A stretch of DNA of 64,000 bases from Tritrichomonas musculus (GCA_039105265.1 JAPFFF010000001.1:2976001-3040000); one strand, 5' to 3'; counted from the first letter of the stretch, positions 30,332 through 41,399 are shown. Translations and numbers: made by a program. Notes: a model not told the origin generated them from the sequence alone.

Positions 30332-33300
30332 TTGAGTGATAGTAATTTTCGATTGAAAATTGATCAATATTGTCAAGGAAGAAACTCAGTTGAAAAAGAA
30401 ACATTAATAAAAGAAATTGTTGGTCATTGTGATAGAGTTGAAGATGTTGATAAATTTATTGATGCAAAGACGAGATATATTGGTTTTGGAAAAAATTGGA
30501 GTCAGTTTCAAACAAGAGTCGATTTTGATAATTTTTATAAGAGCAATCGAGAGAGTTCAAATTTGAATTTGTTAATGAGATCAAATTTTGGTCAAATGTC
30601 ACCAGAAGATAATATAAAAATTGATGAGTTGAAAGTATATTTATCAAATACATATCCAGACATTTTCCCTCAAAGTGAATGGTCATATATTCAAGAAGAC
30701 AAATTTGAGGAAGACGGAGCTAAATTTTATGCATATTTGCAAGGTGAAATGATGTATCAACAAATAAGATTAATGTATCCTCCAAACACAATGCCTGCCA
30801 CTTGGGATCATGCTCAATATCATTCAAATATATTCAAAGCATTGGATAAATTACAAAAAGAATTTCTAAGAAAAGAGCCACTTTATCGATCAATTAAAAC
30901 AGATCGGAATTTCAATCTAGCTTTGAATGAATATAATGAGATTGCTCCAGATCACGAAAAATTAACTGCTGAAAGAATTTTTGCAACTGCTCGTCCAACA
31001 GATGATATTCTTAAATTAACACAGTCTTTACGTAATCAAATTCAATCAAAAATTAATTCTGTGGAATTCAATGATAGTTTAGAAAGAGCTATTCGTGAAG
31101 TATGGAAACCACATTTTCCAAATGATTTCAAAAGTGCTGAAGATTGGAGAACTGAATTTGGCGATAATTATAAGGCAAGAAATGCGATTTTAAAATTAAC
31201 TCCGGGTTATCAATTTTGGGCAAATGTTAATCCTCATGAAGAGGTAAATTTAAAGAATTATATTGTTAGAAATGGTGGAACAATTGAATCGGCTTATCAA
31301 GCGTTAAACAATTTTTATAGTCAGTATTATCCGATTTATAGTCGACAATGGGTAGGGAATCCAACTTTATTACCTTATTTAACAAAATACAAAAATAAAT
31401 TTGGAGGTTCTGAACAATCAGCGTTGTATTATTTATTTGGAAAATTTTATGGAGATTTGAATAGATGTTTACAATTCTTCGCAGCTTATGAAGGAAATCA
31501 AGAAATCGAAAATATGAATGGAAGTCAAAAATATTCAGATATTAATTCATTTTTGCAAACAGTTGTGAATCAAGGTGATGCAGTCAATCAATCTACATTT
31601 TTAAATAATATTCAATCAAGTGTTACCAATTTTTCAAATTCAAAATCAAATTGGGAATCAAACACTGATTTTCGAAATCATGTTTTTTATCTAGAAGCAT
31701 TGAAAGAGGAAAATAAAACAGGGTTGAAATATGATTTTTCATGGGATGAAGACAAAATGTATAAAAATTATTTAATTCCATTAGCTAAGAAATATTACCA
31801 ACAATTCGTTGGAAAAAGATATATACCTGATTCAAATACTAATAATTCAAATGTTTCAACAGAATACAATAATATTATTTTAGCCGCGGAAGATTATCGT
31901 AAAAAGAATGATGATTGGGAAAATTCAAATGTGAAATCAACATTAGAAAGATATCAAAATGAAGGTCGAATAAATTCAAAAAAGAGTTATGAAGATTTGA
32001 AAGATGAATTTGAAAAACCAGCTGATGCAATGAAATATTTAGAAATTGAGAAAAATAAGAAAACATTATTGGTGGCTCTCGGAAGAAATGAAGACGAAGA
32101 ATTACCGAGAGGAGATGTAAATTTTGCTCCATATCACGATATTGACGAAAAAGATTTAACATCAAGATTAAATTGGTTATTAAATTTTGTTTCAAAAATT
32201 GAAGATGAGAACACAGCTTCTTGGAATTCACCAGCCTTTTTGAAAATTCATTCTGATTATCGATCAAATCATTCCGACGATAGATCAACTCAAACAATTA
32301 ATCAATGTAAAATCAAATATGGATTAGATTATGAATCAGCAAAAATAGATTTAAAATATCACTATTTATTAGAGAAATATCGTGAAGAATTTCAAGAAGA
32401 TTATTCAATAAAAGAAACAGATCCAAATAACGATCAAAAATTAGCACATATTCATGAAATTGAAAAGTTATTGAAAAATTATAAAGATTATAAAGTAGAT
32501 AATGAATTACAAATAAAATTAAATTGTTATAATGCAGAGTCGGGTCAAGACACTCTAAATCATTTATGGTTAGTGAAAAAGTTTAAAGATAATGTTCAAT
32601 CAGCAAAAATTTATTTAGAATATTGGACATATGTTGGAAAAATAAATGCAATTACGTCAGATAATAATGATATAAAAGATGTACCAATATCTTTAGCCGG
32701 TATAACAAAATTGAAAGAGATTTTTAATAATGTCTCAAAAGATGATACGGCATTTCAATCAGTAAGTTTTCAACAATTATTAAATCAATATAATGATATT
32801 AAACATTCACATTATGATGCTACTGATATTAAACGACTTTATGGAAGTTATATAAATTGTACAAATGCAATGAAATGTGTATTGTTAGAACATGAACTAG
32901 AAACTACTTATCAGTTGTCAAAAGAGAATTTCCCTAAAAATTTTGATGGAAAATGGGAAACATATTTGAAAGCTTTAGAGAATAAAAAGAGTGAAATTGA
33001 TATAAAGAAAAATTCAATACTTTGGGATAGTGAAGTTCGAAAATGGTATGATTATGCAAAAGAGAACGTTGATTCGACTCTTCCAACAATAGAACAAATG
33101 ATGATCGATGATAAGTACAATAAAGATATTGTTTATTATAAAATTTTAACGAAAATTTGGGGAAAATTTACAGGGAAAGAATATCCAAATTTCGAAACTA
33201 ATTATCAAGTAACAAATGCAAAATTAGCTAATAAAATCAATAATTACATAAAACGATATGAGAAATTTCGGATTGATGGTGACATTCAGAGACTATTAGT

Positions 33301-36300
33301 CAATCAAAAACAAGAAGTTTCTATAGATGATTTATTTAATAGATATATTGATTCTGATAATCCAGATGATGATGTGTTAGACGCTAGACGATATTTGCAA
33401 AATGAAATTTGGGAATCAGAATACAAAGCGTTTTGTGAAGAAGTAGGATTGAAACCAGATACAAAGATGAACACATTCAAAAATGAAAAAGAAAGATATA
33501 AATTTTTCGATTTGAAGATGAAAGAAACAAGAGATATTAAACCAAAATGGGAAAAATTAATGCCAGAAGTAGAACATTGGAATCGTTATCAAGAACCGAA
33601 AGATCAATTGCATAAATGGGAAGAAGTTCATAAAAAATATGACGGAAATATTGATAAAGTCTATGAAGAAATTGTATTCGAAAATAGAAAAAAGAAATTC
33701 GAGGAAGATTTTCCAGATGATACATGGTCTTCAAATTTATCCAAAAAAGATCAAATAGAAAAACTTGATGAGTTCTTTCGAATTTATAATACATATTATT
33801 ATACACTTCCTAACTTCAAAAACACATTAGATGAATATAATAGAAGATTTAATACAGAAAAATTATCAGTTCAAGATATCGTTACCAAATATAAGACTGA
33901 TTCTACGGGTTGTTTGAATATGATGAATTACAAAATATTGAAACTCAAATTACAAAAATTAGATAAAGATTTTAATGAAAAAGATTATGGAGAAAATTCG
34001 GAAGATATTAGTAAAATGCAAAGAGAATTAGAGAGATATGAAACAAATCAAAATCAATTAAAGACTTCAACAAATATAAACGGTCTCTATAATGAATATG
34101 AAGACAAATATAAAGATACTGCAAAGAAATTAGAAGATATTGAGAAAGAACAAAAATATAAAGTAAATAATGTTCTCAATTTTTTGAAAATTATGATTAA
34201 AATCAAAGACTTAGAAACAAAATATAAGAAAGTTTTTAATTATGAAGATCGTAAAAGTTGGGGTTCAACACCAAGTGCTCAATTCGAATATTTAGAAAAA
34301 ATTGAAAAGAGATATCAGAAAGAAAAGGAAAAATTAGATAGTTTCAGAGGAATTGATAAATTAGTTGATTTATATAATGATTCACATGGTTTAACAGGTG
34401 ATAATGTCAAAAGTATTGATGATATATTTGCAGAAAATGAATACCATTGTTATAAGACTTATCAAACATTATTATTAACGAAATACAATTATTTGAATCC
34501 TAAAGCTCCAAAAGATGATTCATATACAGGAAGTCCAAAGAAATTTTGTGAAGAATTGGAAAAAGAAATATCAGAAATTGAACGCGTTTATGACAAATTC
34601 AAAGGAAAAGATGGTTGGATGAAATTATCTTTGGATGAACGAGAGAAAATCATTCAAAATTATAAAGATGAAGATACAGGTAATTATAAAATTGAATTGC
34701 AAGGTGAATTGCAAAAATATAAGAAAATATTCAATCTTGATTTCCCCATTGATTCAACAATTAAACAATGGAATAAAGAAGGAAGAGATATCAAATATCT
34801 TAAAAATTACTTAGCGTATGTCAATAAATATTCAGAAAATAATGAATATCATGAATTGATAAACAAATATAATTCTAAAAATAAAGATAAGCCAATTCCA
34901 GCCGAGTATTTTACTCCTTATGATAAAATGAAATATGCTACCTTAGAACCTCTCAGACAAAGATATGAAACAGCATTCGGTATGGATATAACAATAAATC
35001 AAATGATGCAATATGCAAAATATTTAAAAACAACTTACGGAGTCAATTGGAGAGTACAAGATGAGAATTTAGATTTTGATTTCAATATTGCAAAAATCGC
35101 TAACAAGGCAAATATTGTTTGGAGAGAATATGAAAATTATTTAGGACACACGAAAAAGAATAGAGTTGACTTCGATACTGCAATAAAATCATATAAAACT
35201 CAAAATGGTATTGGAACGTTAACGATTCAAGATATGAAACAATTTATAAAAGAGGTGAAAGATTTATCAAAGAAATCAAAAACAGATTCGAAGAATAAAT
35301 TAATAGATTCAATAGATTCAATCAATAAGAACAAAGATAAAGATCATCAAATTTCAACCGATATGTTGGAGAAGTTAAGTGTTAATTCTGATAATTTGGA
35401 TGCGTTACAAACAATTATTGAGTTCATTCCTGATTATGAAAATCATTTTAATAAGAAAGTGAATCCAAATGATTTAAATAGTTTTCATGAAGATCCTAAG
35501 AATCCAAATTGGATACATGTCTTAGAAAAGATAGCATTTTTGCCATTAATTGACGATCATAATTCAATAGAAAAGAAAAATGGAAAAATGTCAAGAGATT
35601 CTGTAGAGAGTGTAGTTAAAAAATATATTTTGAATAAAGATCCAACAAATCCATTGAAAGATTCAGATGTTAAAATAGATCATATTAGACCTGCTTATGA
35701 AGAATATAAAAAGGAAGTCACGAAAGAAAAAGAAGAGTATTTCAAAACTATGTTATCAGAATATCATAAGCATACAGATGATTCTTCAGAAACATATCAA
35801 AATTTGGTTCAATTATATCCAAACTTAGATGATTTAGAACGATACCTAAAATTGAATAGATATATCTTTAAAACAAATAAGATATATAAACAACTCAAAG
35901 AACATTACAAGAAAGAACACACACCTTTGAAATATTCGGATTATCAAGATAAACCTGTGAATAATTTAGAGCCAACAATAATAATATTACAGAATTTAGA
36001 AAAAGAAGCTCAAAAAGAATGGGATGAAGAGAAGAAGAAAGACGATAAAGAGAAAGAACATAAAAAGAAGGTTGAATTAAAACTAAGTGATTTGAATTCG
36101 ATGAGACGAAAAGTAGGATTAACTGAAATTGGATTCGAACGTTATAAAAATATGGAAACCGATACTGCATTATCTGACATTAATAATATGATGAATGAAG
36201 CAAGACAAAAAGAATCTGAAAAGAATTCAAATAACAATACATCTGTTGGAATTGGTGGTGCATTAAGAAATAATTTCATAGGTACAACAATGAATAAACC

Positions 36301-37303
36301 TGCAGCAACAACAACACCAGCAACAACGACAACGACAACAACAACAACGACTGATACGAATACAATGCCTACAATTAATGATGGAAGTGAAAAGAAAGAA
36401 GAAAGTGTATGGTCTAAAAATTATGAAGGTGGAATAACTAGTTTAATTCAACAAAGTGCAAAAGGTATATCAATTAGATCATTATTAATGGAACAACAAA
36501 AGAAAAATAAATTAAATGGAAAAACATCAATAATGTCTCAATTTAATGAAAACGCTCCTCCTAAACCTGTTGTACCTTATTCATCTAATTCAAATACTAA
36601 TAATTTATTTTCATCAAAAACAACAATGACAGAAGAGAAAGAAACACCAATTGAAAAGAAACCGATTGTAAGCCCAATATCTGAAAAACCAATGACATTA
36701 ACAAAAATTGAACCAGGAAAGAAAATTAACTTATTACCTACGAAAGTTGATCAACCTGAAGTGGTCAAAACCAAAAATAATATGATACAAGTTTTACCAA
36801 GAAGAGGTCGAAAGAATTTACCTTTACGCTTTAAAGCAAAAGAAGAAATGGAACAACAACAAAAAGCAATTGAAAAAGTTGAAGAAGAAAGTGAAGAGGT
36901 TGAAATCAAACCAAAGAAACCAACAATTAATACAAAAGCTAAATCAAGTAAACAATTTAAGAAACAAAAATCTGAAAGAACGAAACTCTTAAAGAAAAAT
37001 TCAAAAGCTAAAAAGAAGAAAGATGATGACGATGAAGTTATTTCAGAAAAGAGTACAATTGATAAAGAAGATATCTCAAAGAAAAAGACAAAGACGAAAC
37101 CATTACAAAGAAAAGTCGATGCTATTGTACCAAAACCAACAATAACCCCAATCCCTGAATCAATTCCAAAAACAATCCCTGAATCAATTCCAAAAACAAT
37201 AACAGAAGAAAAACCAGCAACCGAAGTCAAACAAATTCCGAAAACATCTGAAATTCCAAGTGTAATTCAAAATAATCCTCAATTAATGAAATATTTTAAG
37301 TAA
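30332..37303 (+). CDS. giant helical repeat protein, 2,323 aa frame
   Basis: A very long open frame. Residues 1 to about 1900 are helical with a loosely repeated pattern of roughly 100 residues: hydrophobic-x-x-A/L-I/L-x-x-Y/W-N-x-x-F, then a Thr/Ile strip and Y..D...A..YL (FKNTLDEYNRRFNTEKLSVQ; LQKYKKIFNLDFPIDSTIKQ). Residues 1921-1962 (LNSMRRKVGLTEIGFERYKN) match a segment near the C-terminus of the 3,123-aa protein at 46049. A low-complexity tail follows: a Thr run, NLPLR (about 2162-2166), Lys-rich blocks and IPESIPKT repeats, ending in hydrophobic-polar sequence. It is probably a structural or scaffolding component; no enzyme motif is seen. It precedes the packaging and capsid genes on the same strand. 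Confidence 0.65.
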   Translation: MSDSNFRLKIDQYCQGRNSVEKETLIKEIVGHCDRVEDVDKFIDAKTRYIGFGKNWSQFQTRVDFDNFYKSNRESSNLNLLMRSNFGQMSPEDNIKIDELKVYLSNTYPDIFPQSEWSYIQEDKFEEDGAKFYAYLQGEMMYQQIRLMYPPNTMPATWDHAQYHSNIFKALDKLQKEFLRKEPLYRSIKTDRNFNLALNEYNEIAPDHEKLTAERIFATARPTDDILKLTQSLRNQIQSKINSVEFNDSLERAIREVWKPHFPNDFKSAEDWRTEFGDNYKARNAILKLTPGYQFWANVNPHEEVNLKNYIVRNGGTIESAYQALNNFYSQYYPIYSRQWVGNPTLLPYLTKYKNKFGGSEQSALYYLFGKFYGDLNRCLQFFAAYEGNQEIENMNGSQKYSDINSFLQTVVNQGDAVNQSTFLNNIQSSVTNFSNSKSNWESNTDFRNHVFYLEALKEENKTGLKYDFSWDEDKMYKNYLIPLAKKYYQQFVGKRYIPDSNTNNSNVSTEYNNIILAAEDYRKKNDDWENSNVKSTLERYQNEGRINSKKSYEDLKDEFEKPADAMKYLEIEKNKKTLLVALGRNEDEELPRGDVNFAPYHDIDEKDLTSRLNWLLNFVSKIEDENTASWNSPAFLKIHSDYRSNHSDDRSTQTINQCKIKYGLDYESAKIDLKYHYLLEKYREEFQEDYSIKETDPNNDQKLAHIHEIEKLLKNYKDYKVDNELQIKLNCYNAESGQDTLNHLWLVKKFKDNVQSAKIYLEYWTYVGKINAITSDNNDIKDVPISLAGITKLKEIFNNVSKDDTAFQSVSFQQLLNQYNDIKHSHYDATDIKRLYGSYINCTNAMKCVLLEHELETTYQLSKENFPKNFDGKWETYLKALENKKSEIDIKKNSILWDSEVRKWYDYAKENVDSTLPTIEQMMIDDKYNKDIVYYKILTKIWGKFTGKEYPNFETNYQVTNAKLANKINNYIKRYEKFRIDGDIQRLLVNQKQEVSIDDLFNRYIDSDNPDDDVLDARRYLQNEIWESEYKAFCEEVGLKPDTKMNTFKNEKERYKFFDLKMKETRDIKPKWEKLMPEVEHWNRYQEPKDQLHKWEEVHKKYDGNIDKVYEEIVFENRKKKFEEDFPDDTWSSNLSKKDQIEKLDEFFRIYNTYYYTLPNFKNTLDEYNRRFNTEKLSVQDIVTKYKTDSTGCLNMMNYKILKLKLQKLDKDFNEKDYGENSEDISKMQRELERYETNQNQLKTSTNINGLYNEYEDKYKDTAKKLEDIEKEQKYKVNNVLNFLKIMIKIKDLETKYKKVFNYEDRKSWGSTPSAQFEYLEKIEKRYQKEKEKLDSFRGIDKLVDLYNDSHGLTGDNVKSIDDIFAENEYHCYKTYQTLLLTKYNYLNPKAPKDDSYTGSPKKFCEELEKEISEIERVYDKFKGKDGWMKLSLDEREKIIQNYKDEDTGNYKIELQGELQKYKKIFNLDFPIDSTIKQWNKEGRDIKYLKNYLAYVNKYSENNEYHELINKYNSKNKDKPIPAEYFTPYDKMKYATLEPLRQRYETAFGMDITINQMMQYAKYLKTTYGVNWRVQDENLDFDFNIAKIANKANIVWREYENYLGHTKKNRVDFDTAIKSYKTQNGIGTLTIQDMKQFIKEVKDLSKKSKTDSKNKLIDSIDSINKNKDKDHQISTDMLEKLSVNSDNLDALQTIIEFIPDYENHFNKKVNPNDLNSFHEDPKNPNWIHVLEKIAFLPLIDDHNSIEKKNGKMSRDSVESVVKKYILNKDPTNPLKDSDVKIDHIRPAYEEYKKEVTKEKEEYFKTMLSEYHKHTDDSSETYQNLVQLYPNLDDLERYLKLNRYIFKTNKIYKQLKEHYKKEHTPLKYSDYQDKPVNNLEPTIIILQNLEKEAQKEWDEEKKKDDKEKEHKKKVELKLSDLNSMRRKVGLTEIGFERYKNMETDTALSDINNMMNEARQKESEKNSNNNTSVGIGGALRNNFIGTTMNKPAATTTPATTTTTTTTTTDTNTMPTINDGSEKKEESVWSKNYEGGITSLIQQSAKGISIRSLLMEQQKKNKLNGKTSIMSQFNENAPPKPVVPYSSNSNTNNLFSSKTTMTEEKETPIEKKPIVSPISEKPMTLTKIEPGKKINLLPTKVDQPEVVKTKNNMIQVLPRRGRKNLPLRFKAKEEMEQQQKAIEKVEEESEEVEIKPKKPTINTKAKSSKQFKKQKSERTKLLKKNSKAKKKKDDDDEVISEKSTIDKEDISKKKTKTKPLQRKVDAIVPKPTITPIPESIPKTIPESIPKTITEEKPATEVKQIPKTSEIPSVIQNNPQLMKYFK

Positions 37304-37337
37304 ATAAATGTTTATTTTTATTTTTATCTTAAAAATT

Positions 37338-37829
37338 ATGAGTAACGCAGATATAGGTGAGTTAAGAAAATTATTACAAGAATTAAAAGCTTCAAGCGGT
37401 AAAAAACCTGAAAAGAAACCAAGAAAATTATCAGCATTAAATAAATTTAAGAAATATGTTATGGGAAGAGTTACTGAAAAAGCTTTAGCAGAAACAAATT
37501 ATGTTGATTTAATTCCAGTTGACAAAATGAGATTATTATGTAAAGCTTATCCAATTGTATGGGATCAATTAGTTTTACAACCACTTTATCAAGAATATGG
37601 TTTAACAACAGAAGAAGAACAAAGAAGATATCGTGGAAATAAAACAACTCAAGAAGATTATCATAAAATTGTTGACGGTTTAATTGAAAAATTGAAAACT
37701 GGACCAAAAGACGATAGACAACATTTTGAAGAAGATATTGAACAATTATTAGTAGCTGCAATTCAACAAGCATCAAGTGAATTTGACGAGGATGAAGATG
37801 AAGCAGATGACGAAACAACTGAAGAGTAA
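37338..37829 (+). CDS. small element protein with basic N-terminus and acidic tail
   Basis: The frame opens at an ATG at 37308, but the first ten residues are an odd hydrophobic string just after the upstream stop. The ATG at 37338 (MSNADIGELRKLLQELKASS) is the better start, giving 163 residues. It has a helical basic region (KKPEKKPRKLSALNKFKKYV), a central part (VDKMRLLCKAYPIVWDQLVL) and a strongly acidic end (DEDEDEADDETTEE). It lies 35 bp after the giant frame and 50 bp before the ATPase, all on the same strand. The family is not recognised; it could be a nucleic-acid- or capsid-associated accessory protein. Confidence 0.6.
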   Translation: MSNADIGELRKLLQELKASSGKKPEKKPRKLSALNKFKKYVMGRVTEKALAETNYVDLIPVDKMRLLCKAYPIVWDQLVLQPLYQEYGLTTEEEQRRYRGNKTTQEDYHKIVDGLIEKLKTGPKDDRQHFEEDIEQLLVAAIQQASSEFDEDEDEADDETTEE

Positions 37830-37879
37830 AAATTTTGTTATCTTTTTTTTACATAATTTAGTTGGAATTTAAAAAATAA

Positions 37880-38743
37880 ATGAGTGACAGTGATTATTTT
37901 AGTGATAGTGAAGAAGAAGAAGTTAACTTTGAGAAAGAAAACATTCGATCAAAAATAAAAGCAAGATTAAAATCAAATTTGAGTCCAAAGAATGATTCTT
38001 TAATTGCTCCAATTCATGAAGATATCGTTGCTAAATATAATTCTGTTAATGTTATTGTAGGTAAACAAAGTATGGGAAAAACAGTTACAGCATTAGAAGA
38101 AATCATTAAAATTTCAATACTTAATACTCATCATTTATTAATTTATGTTACAAAAGATGGTGAAGAGAACGATAAAAGTTGGTTATCATTAAAACCATTA
38201 TTACAAATGCCAACAGTTGTAGTTAGTGAAAAAGATGCTGAAAAATGTATTGATGAATTATTAGCAGCAAAAAGTTTATATTACAAAATTCGAAGAGAAA
38301 GAACCAAAAATAAAATTTCACAAGATCAATTAGATGACTTATTTAATGTTTTGTTTGTTGAAGATTTTGATCGAGAATATTTACATTCAATCGTATTATT
38401 TGATGATATTTCAAATTCAAAATTATTCTCGTCAGAAGAATCATTTTTTAGTCAATTATTACGTAGATGTCGTCATACAAATATGTCTTATTTCTTATTA
38501 GTTCAAGGTTGGAAAGGGTTAAAACCACATATTAAAAATGAAATAAGTACTTTATATTTATTGCCTGGTTTTAATAAACAACAATTACGTTACATTTATT
38601 CTCAAGCAGCAAGTAATTTAGATTTTGAAGACTTTTTTGATGCATTTCAACAATTAAATGAAATGAAACATGAACATCCAGATGAACATCCAATGATTGT
38701 TATTCAATGTTCTTCAGGTGGTGATACATATATTAGGTCTTAG
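37880..38743 (+). CDS. FtsK/HerA-like DNA-packaging ATPase
   Basis: The protein has 287 residues from ATG, after an acidic N-terminus (SDSEEEEVNFEKE). Walker A is NVIVGKQSMGKTVTALEE (about residues 57-74) and Walker B is SIVLFDDIS (about 170-178). A C-terminal helical part follows with an Arg-rich segment near QLLRRCRHTNMSYFLLVQGW, in the place of the sensor/arginine finger region. Size, motif spacing and position beside the capsid genes fit the A32-like packaging ATPase of Polintons and related viruses, which drives genome DNA into the capsid. Its 3' end overlaps the convergent gene at 38733 by about 11 bp. Confidence 0.88.
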   Translation: MSDSDYFSDSEEEEVNFEKENIRSKIKARLKSNLSPKNDSLIAPIHEDIVAKYNSVNVIVGKQSMGKTVTALEEIIKISILNTHHLLIYVTKDGEENDKSWLSLKPLLQMPTVVVSEKDAEKCIDELLAAKSLYYKIRRERTKNKISQDQLDDLFNVLFVEDFDREYLHSIVLFDDISNSKLFSSEESFFSQLLRRCRHTNMSYFLLVQGWKGLKPHIKNEISTLYLLPGFNKQQLRYIYSQAASNLDFEDFFDAFQQLNEMKHEHPDEHPMIVIQCSSGGDTYIRS

Positions 38744-39035
38744 AGTTAATAAAATTTATAACATCATTCAAAGTAATTTTAATTTTTGCAATATCATCTT
38801 TGATCTTCAAAATTTCTGAATCGTCTTTTTCTTCGTCTTCATTAACCTTCTTTAACATTAATTCACCTTTGATTTTGGTTATACGATAACCTTGAATATG
38901 ATACTTTTTGTTTAGTTTATGTGTTGTTTCTGAATCTAGTTGTTCTTTGTTCTTAGAATAGAATAAATTAAACTCATCAATTGTTTTAAACTCTTTTAAA
39001 TAATTTTGAATTGGTTCAATAATTTTCAATTCCAT
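38733..39035 (-). CDS. conserved-looking small element protein, 100 aa
   Basis: ATG-started, convergent with and slightly overlapping the ATPase gene. The N-terminal half is mixed helix and strand (FKTIDEFNLFYSKNKEQLDS), then a basic strand region (LNKKYHIQGYRITKIKGELM), then an acidic linker and a C-terminal helical segment (IKDDIAKIKITLNDVINFIN) that may oligomerise. Small proteins with a similar LNK-x-Y-x-I-x-GYRI pattern occur in Polinton-like viruses to my recollection, but I cannot name a function. Confidence 0.6.
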   Translation of the reverse strand: MELKIIEPIQNYLKEFKTIDEFNLFYSKNKEQLDSETTHKLNKKYHIQGYRITKIKGELMLKKVNEDEEKDDSEILKIKDDIAKIKITLNDVINFINSKT

Positions 39036-39086
39036 TTTAAAAAAAATAAAATTTGTTTAAACATTTTTGAAAATATTTAAAACAAT

Positions 39087-39218
39087 ATGCTGATTGAAAT
39101 TCTCTTAGGAACGCTTGTTTTGATTGAGTTAATGAACACATTATTAAGAGTTATAAAGCTTTTCCCTCCAAATGAGCCACCATTAGATGATGAAATTAGA
39201 CGAAGAATGTACTCATAA
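39087..39218 (+). CDS. 43-aa single-pass membrane miniprotein
   Basis: A short ATG frame. Residues 1-26 are strongly hydrophobic (MLIEILLGTLVLIELMNTLL), followed by a basic/proline turn and a charged tail (DDEIRRRMYS). The stop is only 3 bp from the end of the convergent gene at 39222, and the frame fills the only free plus-strand gap between the two reverse genes. Small membrane proteins are common in Polintons and related viruses. Its position and clean topology argue for a real gene, although the length alone could arise by chance. Confidence 0.5.
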   Translation: MLIEILLGTLVLIELMNTLLRVIKLFPPNEPPLDDEIRRRMYS

Positions 39219-39221
39219 ATT

Positions 39222-39503
39222 TTAACTAGGTCCATAATTATTATTATCATAAGCAGGTTGTAAGAATTTTTCTTTCCCAGTTTCTAACCAAGGTTGAACT
39301 CTATCATTAACTGTTCGAATACCTTTACCAATACCACTTGCAATATTACCAATTGTTCCACCTACTGTTTCTCCAACTTTTTCTAAGACAGGTGCAACTT
39401 TATCTGCTGCAAATTGTAAACCTTTTTGAACTATTGGAACTGCTTTTTGTGCAAAATTTTTAACTTTCTCTCCTATTTTTTTAATCCAAGAACCAAAAGC
39501 CAT
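39222..39503 (-). CDS. small amphipathic protein, possible minor capsid (protein VI-like)
   Basis: The protein has 93 residues from ATG. The first half is a run of amphipathic helices (GSWIKKIGEKVKNFAQKAVP, QKGLQFAADKVAPVLEKVGE), followed by a Gly-rich stretch (GGTIGNIASGIGKG) and a polar tail ending NNYGPS. Amphipathic, Lys/Ala/Gly-rich proteins of this kind next to the capsid gene recall the membrane-active minor capsid proteins of adenovirus-like lineages. This is inference from composition and position only. It is transcribed divergently from the first capsid copy, with about 70 bp between starts. Confidence 0.5.
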   Translation of the reverse strand: MAFGSWIKKIGEKVKNFAQKAVPIVQKGLQFAADKVAPVLEKVGETVGGTIGNIASGIGKGIRTVNDRVQPWLETGKEKFLQPAYDNNNYGPS

Positions 39504-39572
39504 TGTATAGAATTGTTTTTCATTTTAAAAAAAATTGGCTTTTCGAATTTTTTAAATTCTTCATAAAAACAG

Positions 39573-41368
39573 ATGACTTATCAAAACGCACAATTTAAGA
39601 ATACAGGAAATGATGAAGGTGACATATTAAACTTTTTCAATAATCATTTGAGGACATTAGTGCAAAAGAATGGAGGAGATAATACTTTTTCAGTTGTAGA
39701 AGAATTATGTCATGACAAAGATGAAACAATTCCAATTGGTACAAAAACAAAAATAAGATTAACTCATTCTGGTCATACAATATCTCAAATAGAGAAAAGT
39801 TTTCTTCGATTAATCGTAGATTTAAATCTATCAATGAACAAAACAATTGCTGCCAACGTGTTTACTGGAAAAGATTGGGAAAAATTAAATTTGATTTTCG
39901 TTGGTTTCAAAGATGCTGTTGAAATCATATCTGAATTACAATTTTGGGTTGATGGAAAATTAATCTCAGGTTATCATCAAAGTGAAATGGTTAGAGAATC
40001 CTTCGCATATAATTCAATTCGACCAAAAGATTCAAAGTATAATTCTGCTCATTCTCATTCGTTATGGGAAAGTGTTTGTTGTATGTCTCCAAATGTTGCA
40101 GGTGTTTATATTCCAATGAGTGCATTTGAAGGTAATAATAAGAAAGTACAGGTCAAAATGGAACTTGTAATTCCTTTCACAGATCAATTAGCATTACAAG
40201 CTTGGAGATTATATCCAAATCGAATTTTAGGAGAAGTTGAAGAAGAAATAAAATTCACATTAGATGGTTTAGTTTGGTGTCAAGTTCCTCCAAAGAATGT
40301 TGCCGAAGCTATTAAATTTTGGACATCAGCAAATAATGGTGAATTAAATGCACCTGATCTTCCAATTACAAATCATTTTGTTCAAATTAATCAAGAGGCA
40401 CTCATTGTTTCTAAAGTATATCAATGTGCGTTCGGAAAATTTAAAGCGAACGATACAACAGAAAACTCACTTCCAAATAATGCCTATTATTGTGCATCGA
40501 GTGTACTGATGCGACTGGTGTCGCACAATGGAATAAATATGAAATAGATTTGAATACATTAGAAGTTAATGTAAATGAATGTAAAATTGAAAAATGTCGT
40601 ACAAATTGTGCTGGATTTGGTGTCAAACCTGATGTTATTGAAGCTTTAATGACAACTTTACAAGAACCAATTATTATTCCATCTCAAGAATTAACACGAT
40701 ATCAATTTGAATCAAGAATTACAGAAAAACGAATAGATATTTCAAAATCAATTCCATTAAAGAATGCAACAAATATTACTTTAATGTTTCCAAGTAAACC
40801 AAATGACTTAACAGTTTATCAAAATCCAATGTTTACTCAATTTAGATTATCAGTTAATAAAAAGAAATATCCAGAAACTGAGTTTGATAATTCTTGGGAT
40901 GGAAGATTTGTTCAATATCAATTAATGGCAAATGAATTAGATGGGTATATTGAACCAACAGTTGAATATTTAGAATCAATATCTAGACCTTTAAATCATG
41001 TTTATGAATCGATTCCAATTATGAATCAGCATGATCGATATTTCATGTGTCCATTTGATAATACAAGTTTTGGAATTAATTTTCAATTGGAGAGAGGTAA
41101 TTCTGGATATGTATTTGATGGAGTTGATACTGGTAATCAAGCTGTTTCAATTGAATTCCGTGGAAATCTTATTGAAGTTGATGAGAAATGTCGTTATTTA
41201 TACCCATATTATAAAAATAATGCAGGAACAATTCAAGTAAATACAGACGCGGGATCAAAAGTTTCACCAATTCCAGAAATGTGGATTTGTTCTGATACTT
41301 ATTGGACTTGGTCAATTCAAGATGGTGTTCAATATTACCCACGTGGAAGACCAACTGGTTATGACTAA
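39573..41368 (+). pseudogene. major capsid protein, first copy (broken)
   Basis: Starts MTYQNAQFKNTGNDEGDILN and ends with PEMWICSDTYWTWSIQDGVQ. It is homologous along its whole length to the second copy that follows at once; long stretches such as FTDQLALQAWRLYPNRILGE and DGLVWCQVPPKN are the same or nearly so. Length (about 600 residues), beta-rich composition and neighbours (ATPase, penton candidate) point to the double-jelly-roll major capsid protein of Polintons. This copy is broken, with about one break. An initiator-like TCATAA lies about 15 bp before the ATG. Confidence 0.75.
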
Positions 41369-41399
41369 GATAAGATCTAAATTTTTTTTGCAAGAACAA

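Noticed and set aside
36751-37230. 159-aa minus frame rich in Ser, Phe and Val
   Set aside because: Antisense shadow of the low-complexity tail of the giant protein.
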